Assembly: GCA_947497755.1 (NCBI GenBank) | Contig: CANMHT010000006.1 | Span: 124,001 to 188,000, forward strand | DNA length: 64,000 bases | Reading direction: 5' to 3' | Source: an uncultured Polaribacter sp. | Lineage (GTDB): Bacteria > Bacteroidota > Bacteroidia > Flavobacteriales > Flavobacteriaceae | In this document: one piece after another, positions 54,339 through 63,132 of the stretch | Layout of the letters: each line of letters begins with the position of its first letter | Numbering within the stretch: the stretch's first letter is position 1 | Made by a program: the position numbers and the translations under genes | Notes under the pieces: model-generated | What the model was told of the DNA's origin: nothing | Databases searched by the model: none | Seen by the model: only the letters and a program-made list of their open reading frames with translations

Positions 54339-55973
54339 TTATTTTTTAGAAGAGTATACATTTTCTCCATTTACATAAGTAGAAATTACTTTGGTATCCG
54401 GAATTTTACTTCCTTCTACTTCCATAATATTCTGACTTAATATTACAAAATCTGCGACTTTTCCAACTTCTATGCTTCCTTTTTCGTTTTCTTCAAAGTT
54501 AGAATGTGCCGCCCAGATAGTCATTCCGCGTAAAGTTTCTTCTCTAGTTAAGGCATTTTCCATTTGAAAACCATCTTTAGGATAATTGTCAGTATCTTTT
54601 CTTATAGTAGCTGCATAGAAAGTTAAAAACGGACTTACTTTTTCAACAGGAAAATCAGTTCCTAATGCCACACTTCCGTATTTATTTAATAAATCTTTAA
54701 AAGCATAAGCACCTTTCATTCTTTTAGCACCAACTCTATCTTTTGCCCAATACATATCAGAAGTAGCATGTGTTGGTTGTACAGAAGGAACAATATTGTC
54801 AAATAAATCAAAATCTTCAGGAGAAATGATTTGTGCATGCTCAATTTTCCAACGTCTATCTTTTTTACCTTTCAGAGCGTCTTTATACGTTTTTAATATC
54901 CAGGTATTGGCAGAATCACCAATGGCATGTGTATTCATTTGGTAATCAGATTTGGCAATTTGAGCCGCAATTTCTCGATATCTTTTTGGAGGGTAAATTA
55001 AGGCACCGAAGTGATTGTGTCTATCACTATAAGGTTTTCTCATAGCAGCACCTCTAGATCCTAAAGCACCATCTCCATATACTTTAAAAGAACGTACATT
55101 TAATCGATCAGTTTTGATAATTCCTTTAGAGATATAATAATCTAAGTTTTTTTGGCTAGCAGAAACCATGGCATAAACTCTCATTTTTAAATCTCCAGTT
55201 TGTTGTAAGCTATCAATTAAATCGATGGCAAACTTTTCCAACCCAGCATCATCTACAGTTGTTAATCCATAACTAAAACCAACTTTTTGTGCATCTAACA
55301 ATCCTTGTACAGCTTCTTTTTTTGAAGAACTTGGTGTTTTGATATATCCCATAGCGGCATCAATTAAAACTCCAGTAAGTTTTCCGTTCTTTTGAATAAA
55401 TTCTCCTCCAGTTACATTTTTAGGGAATTTAGTGCTAGATAATCCAGAATATTTTAATGCAGCTTCATTAACTAACAAAGCATGCCCGTCAACTCTACGA
55501 ACAGCCACCGGTGTGTTAGGAAATAATTTATCTAATTTCTCTTTGGTTGGAAATTCTTTCACTTCCCAATCATTTTGATCCCAACCACGACCTGTAATAT
55601 AATCTGAGTTTTTTTCTTTCTTAAAATTCATTAAGCGCTCTAAAACTTCATCGTAACTTTTAGTTCCTCTAAGGTTTACTTTTTGAAGACTTAAACCTAA
55701 GCCATAAAAATGACAATGTGCATCAATTAAACCAGGAACTATTGTTTGTTTTTTAGCATCAATAGTTTTTAAAGCAACATATTTTGATTGAATCTCTGAA
55801 GTGCTACCAATTGCGATAAACTTACCATCTTTAATGGCAAAACTTTCTGCTTTATCAAAAGTGTTGTTTACAGTATATGCATTGGCATTGATTACAATTA
55901 GGTCTGCTTTTTCTTGTTGTTGACAAGCAAAAAAAGAAGTAAGGATACCAAGCGATAAAATTATTTTTCTCAT
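54339..55973 (-). CDS. amidohydrolase family lipoprotein (YtcJ-like)
   Basis: 544 residues. Lipoprotein signal MRKIILSLGILTSFFAC, Cys17. The amidohydrolase barrel has the metal-binding HxH in LIDAHCHFYGLG, His in MNTHAIGDSA and KIEHAQII, and Asp in LGTDFPVEKVSP; VADFVILSQNIMEVEG closes the composite beta-domain. It is the exported YtcJ/imidazolonepropionase-like branch, whose substrates are largely unknown. Next on the same strand (upstream) is the M28 peptidase gene, 75 bp away; they may be co-transcribed. Confidence 0.9.
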   Translation of the reverse strand: MRKIILSLGILTSFFACQQQEKADLIVINANAYTVNNTFDKAESFAIKDGKFIAIGSTSEIQSKYVALKTIDAKKQTIVPGLIDAHCHFYGLGLSLQKVNLRGTKSYDEVLERLMNFKKEKNSDYITGRGWDQNDWEVKEFPTKEKLDKLFPNTPVAVRRVDGHALLVNEAALKYSGLSSTKFPKNVTGGEFIQKNGKLTGVLIDAAMGYIKTPSSSKKEAVQGLLDAQKVGFSYGLTTVDDAGLEKFAIDLIDSLQQTGDLKMRVYAMVSASQKNLDYYISKGIIKTDRLNVRSFKVYGDGALGSRGAAMRKPYSDRHNHFGALIYPPKRYREIAAQIAKSDYQMNTHAIGDSANTWILKTYKDALKGKKDRRWKIEHAQIISPEDFDLFDNIVPSVQPTHATSDMYWAKDRVGAKRMKGAYAFKDLLNKYGSVALGTDFPVEKVSPFLTFYAATIRKDTDNYPKDGFQMENALTREETLRGMTIWAAHSNFEENEKGSIEVGKVADFVILSQNIMEVEGSKIPDTKVISTYVNGENVYSSKK

Positions 55974-56048
55974 TTATGTAAAATTTTATTACTCATTTAT
56001 TTTTCTATTAATGAGTCTTGAATTTATCTGTTAATTCAGGCTTTGTTG

Positions 56049-57482
56049 TTAATGTTTAATTGTGTCTGGGTTTTCTAAGTATTTATCCATTAAATAGATC
56101 ATACTAGCCATAGAAGCGCTACCCAATTCTAATTCTCTTTTATTTACTTTGTCAAAAGTATCAGTTGCTGCATGATGATAATCAAAATAACGCTGAGAAT
56201 CTGGTCTGTAACCAACTAATGTTGTTTGTTCTGCTTTTAACGGACTAATATCTGCCCCACTACTTCCTTTTTTAATATCATGTAAACCATAAGGTGCTAA
56301 TAATTTTTTCCAACTTTTTAAAAGTTTAGTATTTCCAGAATTTGCATCTATGGTAAAACCTCTAGGAGTATGACCTCCTGCATCAGATTCTAAACCACCT
56401 AAATGATTTTCATTAGTAAGTTTGGCTGCATCAGCATAAGCAGTTGCTCCACCGCCACCTTGCTCTTCGTCCATAAAGAATACTACACGAATGGTATTTT
56501 TTGGTTTGATATTATTCATTTTAAAGATATGTAATACCTCTAATGATTGCACAATTCCTGTTCCATCATCATGAGCACCATCACCCAAATCCCAAGAATC
56601 TAAATGTCCACCAACAACAATAATTTTTTCAGGATTTTCACTTCCTCTAATTTCACCAATTACATTGTAAGATTTTTTCTTAGGTAGATTTTTACAGCTT
56701 TGTTTAAAGAATACTTTTAAGTTAGGATCTTCTTTTAAACTTTTACTTAAGTTTTCTGCTGCAAGTGTGCTAATTGCTGCAGTTGGAATGTATTCGCTTT
56801 TTGGAATATCTCCATATCTCATGGTACCAGTATGCGGATAATCATCAATTTTATTAGTCATAGAACGTACTAAAACTGCCAAAGCTCCAAATTTACCAAC
56901 AACTTTAGCTCCATTTACACGTTGGTCTACACAACCACCATAGGCATGAAAAGTATTGATTAAAGTATCATCAAAAGGTCTATTATAGAAAATAATTTTT
57001 CCTCTTGCTTTTTCTCCCAAAGCTTCCGCTTCTTTAATAGATTTTACTTCGATTACTTCTGCTGTGATTCCGTTTTTAGGAGTTGCAATAGAACTACCCA
57101 AAGCAGCAACCGCCATCGTTACTTTTTTACCTTTAGAGATATAATAGGCCTCTTCTTTTTCTCCACGAACCCAATGAGGAACAATTGCCGGTTGTAGCCA
57201 AACCGTATCTAAATTAGATTCTTTCATTACTTTTTCTCCCCAAATTACTGCTTTTTCAGCTTCAGGTGAACCAGACATTCTACCACCAATATTAGTAGTT
57301 AAATCTCTTAGCCATTCGTAAGATTTTCCATGCAATAAGGCACTGTTAAAAATCTTTTTAATGTTTGTTGAGTCAATTTTTTCCTCTGCGGTGAGTGTTG
57401 AGGTTTTTGTTTTAGCTTCTTTTGTTTGGTTACAAGCAACACATACTATTGCTATTACCAACAACATAGATAGTTTTTTCAT
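56049..57482 (-). CDS. M28 family aminopeptidase-like lipoprotein
   Basis: 477 residues. Lipoprotein signal MKKLSMLLVIAIVCVAC, Cys17. A PA-like insert (ALGEKARGKIIFYNRPF) occurs in the N-terminal half. The M28 core shows zinc ligands in VVGGHLDSWDLGDGAHDDGTG (split here around the His and the Asp residues) and catalytic acid DEEQGGGG, then GLESDAGGHTPRGF and the final YFDYHHAATDTFDKV with a His ligand. It should release N-terminal residues from peptides in the periplasm. Located near the tricorn-like gene and another S41 peptidase. Confidence 0.93.
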   Translation of the reverse strand: MKKLSMLLVIAIVCVACNQTKEAKTKTSTLTAEEKIDSTNIKKIFNSALLHGKSYEWLRDLTTNIGGRMSGSPEAEKAVIWGEKVMKESNLDTVWLQPAIVPHWVRGEKEEAYYISKGKKVTMAVAALGSSIATPKNGITAEVIEVKSIKEAEALGEKARGKIIFYNRPFDDTLINTFHAYGGCVDQRVNGAKVVGKFGALAVLVRSMTNKIDDYPHTGTMRYGDIPKSEYIPTAAISTLAAENLSKSLKEDPNLKVFFKQSCKNLPKKKSYNVIGEIRGSENPEKIIVVGGHLDSWDLGDGAHDDGTGIVQSLEVLHIFKMNNIKPKNTIRVVFFMDEEQGGGGATAYADAAKLTNENHLGGLESDAGGHTPRGFTIDANSGNTKLLKSWKKLLAPYGLHDIKKGSSGADISPLKAEQTTLVGYRPDSQRYFDYHHAATDTFDKVNKRELELGSASMASMIYLMDKYLENPDTIKH

Positions 57483-57631
57483 TAGTTGTTATTTTATCAA
57501 GGTTATAAAGCTACACAAAATGTTTAAGATTTCTTTGTTTGTATTGCTAATTTGTAATGACTTAACTTTATAATATTTTGGAATATAAGACTAAAATGAG
57601 TTTTTTACTGTTTTTCTAATTTAGTAAAGTT

Positions 57632-59101
57632 TTAATGTTGATTATTCTTTTTGATAATATTCAATACTGTTTCTAAGTCCCAATCTTCTTTTTTTATTAA
57701 AGACTGATATTGATATTCTGTAGAAGGTTGAACATCTGGAGTTATTTTTAACTCAGGAATATTTTTTTCAATTTCTTGAGAGAATTTTAAAAGTCCCATA
57801 GGAACAGATACAATAATTTTGGTATTGGGAAGCACATATTCAATTTGTTTTCCTGCGGTTATGTTATGGTGAGAACCTCCTACTTGTTCTCCAATAATAA
57901 TTCCTCTTTTATAGTTTTTAAAAAGAGCAGTATAATAAGCAGCTGCAGAAAAAGTTCTTCCACCAACGAGTAAATATACATTGCCTTTGAAACTTCTTTT
58001 GTTTTTTTGTCGTTTTATATTGTTTATAAAAACATTTTCATAATAGTTACGATTCTTCTTGAAATGCTTTTTAAAATCATTTATAAAATGATCAACCTCA
58101 TTATTTTTATTAGTTTGATGAACTATTCTAACAATATGATTTTTATAAGGTAATTTAAAGTCAGGAACAGTTAAAGACATGTATTCGTTGAAGTTGTCTC
58201 GAGAAATATAAGAATAGAATAATGCTGGAATCATCATATTTCCTCCTTTGTTATACCTTAAATCTATAATTAAGTTTTTAGCTTTTTGTTTTTTTATCTT
58301 CTTAAAGATTAATGAAAAATGTTTGTTAAATGTGTTGTAAATATCCGTAGTATTTTTTCTCCAGTAAAAGGAGTTTAATTGAATATAATAGGTGTCAATA
58401 TCTTTAAAATATGATGTATTTGTTATATTTTTATACTGTTGTGGATTTAAAGGGTAAATGATTTTGCTATAAATATTTTCTCGAGTTTTAATATCTACAG
58501 GAAATAATGTAATCGTTTTGATTATGTCTGAATTAGGTAAAGTATAGCTTATATCATAGGTTTTTGGGATACCATATTTTAAAAGGTAAAATATGTCGAA
58601 AGATTGTTCTAAGTTTCTTAAAGCAAAAGTGCTTTTTTCTCTAAGTAGACTTTCTATAATATTAGAAGTTGAAACGCCATTAATTTTTAAGATACTAGAG
58701 CCAAAAGGAATTTGAACATTTTCATGATTAATAATCAATTTATTGTCGGAGATAATAATTGGTAATGGGAAAAGTACTTTCTTATCTGTTAATAATGTTT
58801 TCATAACCTTATTAGAAAGTGAAATAGCACCATGCTCATCTAATTTTGTATTGGCTTTTGTATCCATTAAAAACCTGAAAAAATCAATAGTAGACATGGT
58901 TTTTCCATTAAGTTTTTGACTACGGTTGTTTAAATAACTATACAATGCCTTTTTTTCTTTTAAATTAAGATTTGGAGAAACTTCACATACGATATTAGTT
59001 AATATATTAAAGTCTTCTTTTAAAAGGGAATCATTGAAAAGCTCTTGAGCAAAGCAGTTCATACAAAACAAAGTAGCTATGAAGAATATTTTAGTTTTCA
59101 T
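57632..59101 (-). CDS. S41 family peptidase (C-terminal processing protease-like)
   Basis: 489 residues. Signal peptide MKTKIFFIATLFCMNCFAQ. A PDZ-like region (~130-180, SILKINGVSTSNIIES) precedes the S41 domain with LIIDLRYNKGGNMM and nucleophile Ser385 in GGRTFSAAAYYTAL. It is unlike the tricorn-like protein in lacking propellers. It is the last of four leftward genes (NTF2-like lipoprotein, GNAT-NTF2 fusion, alpha/beta hydrolase, S41 peptidase), 16 bp after the hydrolase. Target unknown. Confidence 0.88.
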   Translation of the reverse strand: MKTKIFFIATLFCMNCFAQELFNDSLLKEDFNILTNIVCEVSPNLNLKEKKALYSYLNNRSQKLNGKTMSTIDFFRFLMDTKANTKLDEHGAISLSNKVMKTLLTDKKVLFPLPIIISDNKLIINHENVQIPFGSSILKINGVSTSNIIESLLREKSTFALRNLEQSFDIFYLLKYGIPKTYDISYTLPNSDIIKTITLFPVDIKTRENIYSKIIYPLNPQQYKNITNTSYFKDIDTYYIQLNSFYWRKNTTDIYNTFNKHFSLIFKKIKKQKAKNLIIDLRYNKGGNMMIPALFYSYISRDNFNEYMSLTVPDFKLPYKNHIVRIVHQTNKNNEVDHFINDFKKHFKKNRNYYENVFINNIKRQKNKRSFKGNVYLLVGGRTFSAAAYYTALFKNYKRGIIIGEQVGGSHHNITAGKQIEYVLPNTKIIVSVPMGLLKFSQEIEKNIPELKITPDVQPSTEYQYQSLIKKEDWDLETVLNIIKKNNQH

Positions 59102-59117
59102 GTTAATAGTTTTGCCT

Positions 59118-59963
59118 TTAGTTATTATTTAGCCATTCAATAATTGTTGTAGTTAATTCAATTCTATTGCTAATAAAGTTATGATCTGATTCAATCATTT
59201 TAATGTTGATGTTTTCTAAAAGTTGAATCCAATGATGGTTGTTTTTTCTACTTTCAATAAGTAATACTTTTTTGTTCTTTAATAGGTTTTTGTAGGTTAC
59301 TACATTAAATTTTTCTTTATGGTCTAAGATTTCTTGTAAAAAAGCATTTGGATTTACATTTAGCATAATTTGCTTATTTAAATAATCTTTCCATAAAGAA
59401 AGTTCACTTAAATTTTGAGTTGAATGAAATCTAAAGCCTGCATTCATAGATGAAATAGCAATGACTTTTTTTATTTGTTCATTTTTACTTCCTTGGATTA
59501 ATGCAATTCCACCTCCATAACTACGGCCAATAACAACAAAAGCAGCGGTGTTGATTCTAAGTCTTTTAGCATTCTCTGGTTTTGATAAATATGCTATAAT
59601 AAGATTTACGTCTTCCAGACTATTAGAATATAGAAAGTCACCTTGACTTCCCCACGAGCCTCTGTAATTAAAGTGAATTACATTTCTTCCTGTTCTTCTT
59701 ATAGATTGAGCAATATCAAACTGGTTATCATTTCCGGGTAACCCATGCAACAATAGTATTGTTTCTTTTGCTTTTTCTCCATTAGCAATAAAAGCATAAC
59801 CAGCAATAGTGTCGTTTTTGACTGTCAAAATCATTTCTTCGTTAAAAGCAGGAGATTTGGAATGATTGGTAAAATCTTTAAAGGGTTTGTTGCTAGATGA
59901 TTGACTAAATCCGTTTATATTAATTAATAGAATAATTATTGTTAGAATGATATAATTTTTCAT
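59118..59963 (-). CDS. exported alpha/beta hydrolase
   Basis: 281 residues. Signal peptide MKNYIILTIIILLININGFSQ. An oxyanion segment LLLHGLPGNDNQFD and nucleophile elbow VIGRSYGGGIAL with Ser148; an Asp region near residue 225 and His in SDHNFISN complete a likely triad. The GxSxGG elbow and short lid region suggest a peptidase/acyl hydrolase of the serine aminopeptidase (S33/S9-like) type, but the substrate cannot be told. Clustered with an S41 peptidase. Confidence 0.85.
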   Translation of the reverse strand: MKNYIILTIIILLININGFSQSSSNKPFKDFTNHSKSPAFNEEMILTVKNDTIAGYAFIANGEKAKETILLLHGLPGNDNQFDIAQSIRRTGRNVIHFNYRGSWGSQGDFLYSNSLEDVNLIIAYLSKPENAKRLRINTAAFVVIGRSYGGGIALIQGSKNEQIKKVIAISSMNAGFRFHSTQNLSELSLWKDYLNKQIMLNVNPNAFLQEILDHKEKFNVVTYKNLLKNKKVLLIESRKNNHHWIQLLENINIKMIESDHNFISNRIELTTTIIEWLNNN

Positions 59964-60062
59964 GTTTTATATTTTAGTAGAATAGCATGGCATTATAAGA
60001 TTAGCTAAGCTGTTTAAGTGAATGATTTGTTATTGGAAAATTGTGATGATCTAATTTATAGC

Positions 60063-60938
60063 TTATCTTTCTTCCCAAATTAAGGAGCATATTTTCCAAT
60101 TATTTTTAATTTTTATGAGTTGAAACATTTTAGTTCCTTTTCCCGAAATGATTTTCGAGTTTTTAATTCCTTCTTTTTCATATTCTGATATTCTTTGAGC
60201 AATATTTCTATTGATTATTGTCTTTTCATTAATTTCTTTTTCTTTAAAATCAGTAAGAATACCATTTGTAAGTATTTCTTCTCTAGGAGTAATAAAAGTT
60301 TCCAAATTGTATTTTTCACAGATGCCATCTGTATTTTTTATAATGATTACCTCTTTAATACAAGTTGTGCGCAGCAGATTCAGATTAGGAATAGTGTCTT
60401 TATTTGTAAAAGCATTAAAAAAAGAGTTGATTAATTGATCGATTTTAATTTTATCTAAATCAATTTTAAAAAGACTTAATTTGTTTTCATTGTTTTGAAT
60501 ATCAGATTTGTAAAAAGCCATTCCTAATTTTTTGATTAGTTTGATTGAGCTTTTGTTTTGAGGGTTAGTTGTAGCTAATAAGAATCTGAAATTTGTTGAT
60601 TTAATAATATGAGAGAAAACTTCTTTGGTAGCTTCATAAGCATAGCCTTTATTGTGATATGATGGCAAAAAGGCAAAGCCAATATCATAATATTCTAAAT
60701 GTTCTCTTTTTATAAGTGTAATAACTCCGATGGATGTTTTGTCTTTTAGTGAAACTACCCAATACGTCATTTTTAGATTCTCATTGATTTTTTTAATATA
60801 TTTTAATGCGTCATCATCATTGTTTATATTTCTATCTCCAATAAATTTTATCCATCCTTTAGTATTTACCAGTTTTAGTATAAATAAACTGTCTTTACTT
60901 TCTAATTTCTCTAAAACTAGTCTCTTTGTTTTAAGCAT
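60063..60938 (-). CDS. GNAT acetyltransferase fused to an NTF2-like domain
   Basis: 291 residues. Residues ~1-160 are a RimJ/RimL-type GNAT domain (MLKTKRLVLEKLESKDSLFI, the acetyl-CoA site FLPSYHNKGYAYEATKEVF, then NPQNKSSIKLIKKLGM). Residues ~165-291 (KIDQLINSFFNAFTNKDT to LIKIKNNWKICSLIWEE) resemble an NTF2/SnoaL/DUF4440-type domain, with the typical final Trp-Lys-Ile motif. No signal peptide. The acetylated substrate is unknown. The next gene upstream encodes another NTF2-like protein, 11 bp away, so the operon has two domains of this kind. Confidence 0.78.
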   Translation of the reverse strand: MLKTKRLVLEKLESKDSLFILKLVNTKGWIKFIGDRNINNDDDALKYIKKINENLKMTYWVVSLKDKTSIGVITLIKREHLEYYDIGFAFLPSYHNKGYAYEATKEVFSHIIKSTNFRFLLATTNPQNKSSIKLIKKLGMAFYKSDIQNNENKLSLFKIDLDKIKIDQLINSFFNAFTNKDTIPNLNLLRTTCIKEVIIIKNTDGICEKYNLETFITPREEILTNGILTDFKEKEINEKTIINRNIAQRISEYEKEGIKNSKIISGKGTKMFQLIKIKNNWKICSLIWEER

Positions 60939-60949
60939 GTGAAATGTGT

Positions 60950-61441
60950 TTAGTTTGGGTTATTTTGTACAGTTTCGAATACTATTTTCCATGTTTCATT
61001 TTTTTGCCGTCTCCAAGCAATGATATATGTGCCAATATTCTTTATCGTATCACGACTTTTTTTATTGATGAAAATTTCATGGAAGCTATTATGAGAAATT
61101 ACCATGTCTTTAGATGTAATGAAAGAAGGTTTTCCATAGTCGACAATTTGTACATGGTATCTTTTATAAATATTCTTCCATATGTTTTTTGTTGAATCTT
61201 TAGAAATTTTACGAATTGGTGTGTCTGGAAAAACATTAGTAAACTCATCTTCAAAAAAATCGATCCAATCGTAGTTATATCTTTTATAGGTAGTGTAAAA
61301 ACTATCTATATAGGTTTCAATAATAGTCTCAAGGTTAGATAGTGAGTTTTTTTTATTGAATCTGTTTTTGTCTTGGCATCCAATGGCAAAACAGATAAAT
61401 AGCATAAAGCTGAAACAGTAATATTGTTTTATGATTTTCAT
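60950..61441 (-). CDS. NTF2-like lipoprotein, DUF4440-type
   Basis: 163 residues. Lipoprotein signal MKIIKQYYCFSFMLFICFAIGC with Cys22. The rest, LETIIETYIDSFYTTYKRYN ... ISKDSTKNIWKNIYKRYHVQI ... YIIAWRRQKNETWKIVFET, has the helix-sheet layout and terminal TWKIVFET of NTF2-like (SnoaL/DUF4440) proteins. Function unknown; such small domains often bind ligands or partner proteins. It is the first gene of a four-gene leftward unit. Confidence 0.75.
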   Translation of the reverse strand: MKIIKQYYCFSFMLFICFAIGCQDKNRFNKKNSLSNLETIIETYIDSFYTTYKRYNYDWIDFFEDEFTNVFPDTPIRKISKDSTKNIWKNIYKRYHVQIVDYGKPSFITSKDMVISHNSFHEIFINKKSRDTIKNIGTYIIAWRRQKNETWKIVFETVQNNPN

Positions 61442-61487
61442 ATTAAGTATTTAAATGAGATTTGGAATTAATAGATTGGGAGCAATC

Positions 61488-63020
61488 TTATTTATTCATA
61501 ATTGCTGACTTATATCGTTGAAGTTCTTTAACAACTTTAGGAGCTAAGAGTACCAAACCAATCATATTAGGAACCATCATGGCAAATACCATAGCATCAG
61601 AAAAATCAACAACAGAGTTAAGTGTTGCTGCAGCACCAATTACAGTAAAAATACAGAAGATGATTTTGTAGATGTTTCCTGTGCTTTTCTTTCTTCCAAA
61701 TAAGTAAGACCAAGCTTGATATCCATAATAAGACCAAGAAATCATTGATGAAAAAGCAAAAAGTATTACTGCTATTGTTAATAAATATGGAAACCAAGTG
61801 ATACCACTTTCTAAAGCTTTAGAAGTTAAAATAGCACCTTGTTCATATGAAATTTCATTCCCTGGAATTATTTGACCTGTAATGATAAGAGCTAATGCTG
61901 TCATGGTACAAACAACTACGGTGTCAATAAATGGTTCTAATAAAGCAACCAATCCTTCACTAGCTGCATAATTGGTTTTTACAGCAGAATGCGCAATAGA
62001 AGAAGAACCAATACCAGCTTCATTAGAAAATGCTCCACGTCTAAATCCTTGAATCATTACTCCAACAAAACCACCAGCAATTCCTGTTGGATTAAAAGCA
62101 CCATTAATAATTTGAGAAAGTGCATTTGGAATCTGGGTATAGTTCATAAAAAGGATAGTTATCACAGCAAGTACATATACCAATACCATAACAGGTACAA
62201 CTTTGTCTGTAACTTTTGCTATTTTTTTGATACCTCCAATAATAACAATACCAGCAAAAATGGCCATAACCAAACCAAAGATCCAACCTTGTCCGTAAAT
62301 AAAACTTTCTTTGCCTCCAGTAACATATTCAAACAATTTAAAAGCTTGATTTACTTGAAACATATTACCACCACCAAAAGAACCACCAACACACATAATG
62401 GCAAACAGTATAGAAAGTACTTTACCAAATTTACTAAGGCCAATTCCCTTTAATCCATTTTTTAAATAATACATTGGTCCACCATAAACAGTTCCATCTG
62501 CAGTAATTTCTCTATATTTTACACCAAGAGTACATTCTACAAACTTAGATGCCATACCTAAAAAACCAACTAGAATCATCCAGAAAGTAGCACCTGCACC
62601 TCCAATTGAAAGAGCAATAGCAACTCCAGCAATATTTCCGAGTCCAACGGTTGCCGATAAAGCAGCAGTTAGGGCTTGAAAATGAGAAACTTCTCCAGAT
62701 TCTGTATTGTCATTTTCTTTATTACTGGGTTTATCTACATAATCATATTTTCCTCTTACTACATTTATAGCAGTAAAAAAGCCACTAAAGTTGATGAGTT
62801 TAAAATATGTAGAAAAATAAAGTGCACCAGAAATAAGAATGACTAGTACCCATGGTATGCCGATGTTTTCTGTAATAGGAATTTCTGCTAGAATGCTATC
62901 TGTAAACCAGCTTGTTGCATTGCCAAAAGATGCATCTATTTGTTGATCTAAAGATTGTGGTTTTTCTTGAATTGAAAGAGTAGAAGTAGTTAGGTTTTTA
63001 AGTAATGTTGCTGTTTTCAT
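61488..63020 (-). CDS. alanine/glycine:cation symporter family protein (AGCS)
   Basis: 510 residues with about ten or eleven membrane helices. AGCS signatures: LTAALSATVGLGNIAGVAIALS, FRRGAFSNEAGIGSSSIAHS with the substrate-binding asparagine/Glu stretch, and GPMYYLKNG. Sodium-coupled uptake of alanine or glycine is expected; ligand identity is by family. An N-terminal tail of about 60 residues precedes the first helix, longer than in the smaller homologues (~450). Divergent from nothing; it lies between the NTF2-like gene and a membrane regulator, all leftward. Confidence 0.92.
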   Translation of the reverse strand: MKTATLLKNLTTSTLSIQEKPQSLDQQIDASFGNATSWFTDSILAEIPITENIGIPWVLVILISGALYFSTYFKLINFSGFFTAINVVRGKYDYVDKPSNKENDNTESGEVSHFQALTAALSATVGLGNIAGVAIALSIGGAGATFWMILVGFLGMASKFVECTLGVKYREITADGTVYGGPMYYLKNGLKGIGLSKFGKVLSILFAIMCVGGSFGGGNMFQVNQAFKLFEYVTGGKESFIYGQGWIFGLVMAIFAGIVIIGGIKKIAKVTDKVVPVMVLVYVLAVITILFMNYTQIPNALSQIINGAFNPTGIAGGFVGVMIQGFRRGAFSNEAGIGSSSIAHSAVKTNYAASEGLVALLEPFIDTVVVCTMTALALIITGQIIPGNEISYEQGAILTSKALESGITWFPYLLTIAVILFAFSSMISWSYYGYQAWSYLFGRKKSTGNIYKIIFCIFTVIGAAATLNSVVDFSDAMVFAMMVPNMIGLVLLAPKVVKELQRYKSAIMNK

Positions 63021-63101
63021 TATTGTTAAAATTGATTTCAGCTAAGGTGTTGTAAATCAATTAAAAACAAAAGCTTACGCAGTGGTGAAATTTTTGTGTT
63101 C

Positions 63102-63128
63102 TACTACTTAAGTATTGATTAAGTAGTA
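63102..63128 (-). terminator. hairpin after the LuxR-type regulator gene
   Basis: TACTACTTAA (63102-63111) pairs perfectly with TTAAGTAGTA (63119-63128), loop GTATTGA, directly past the regulator's stop at 63133. No T-run follows on the minus strand, so termination is only probable. Confidence 0.5.
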
Positions 63129-63132
63129 AGGT

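Noticed and set aside
61473..61488. AGATTG/CAATCT hairpin at the end of the alanine symporter gene
   Set aside because: Only 6 bp, overlaps the stop codon by one base, and has no T-run; not listed as a terminator.
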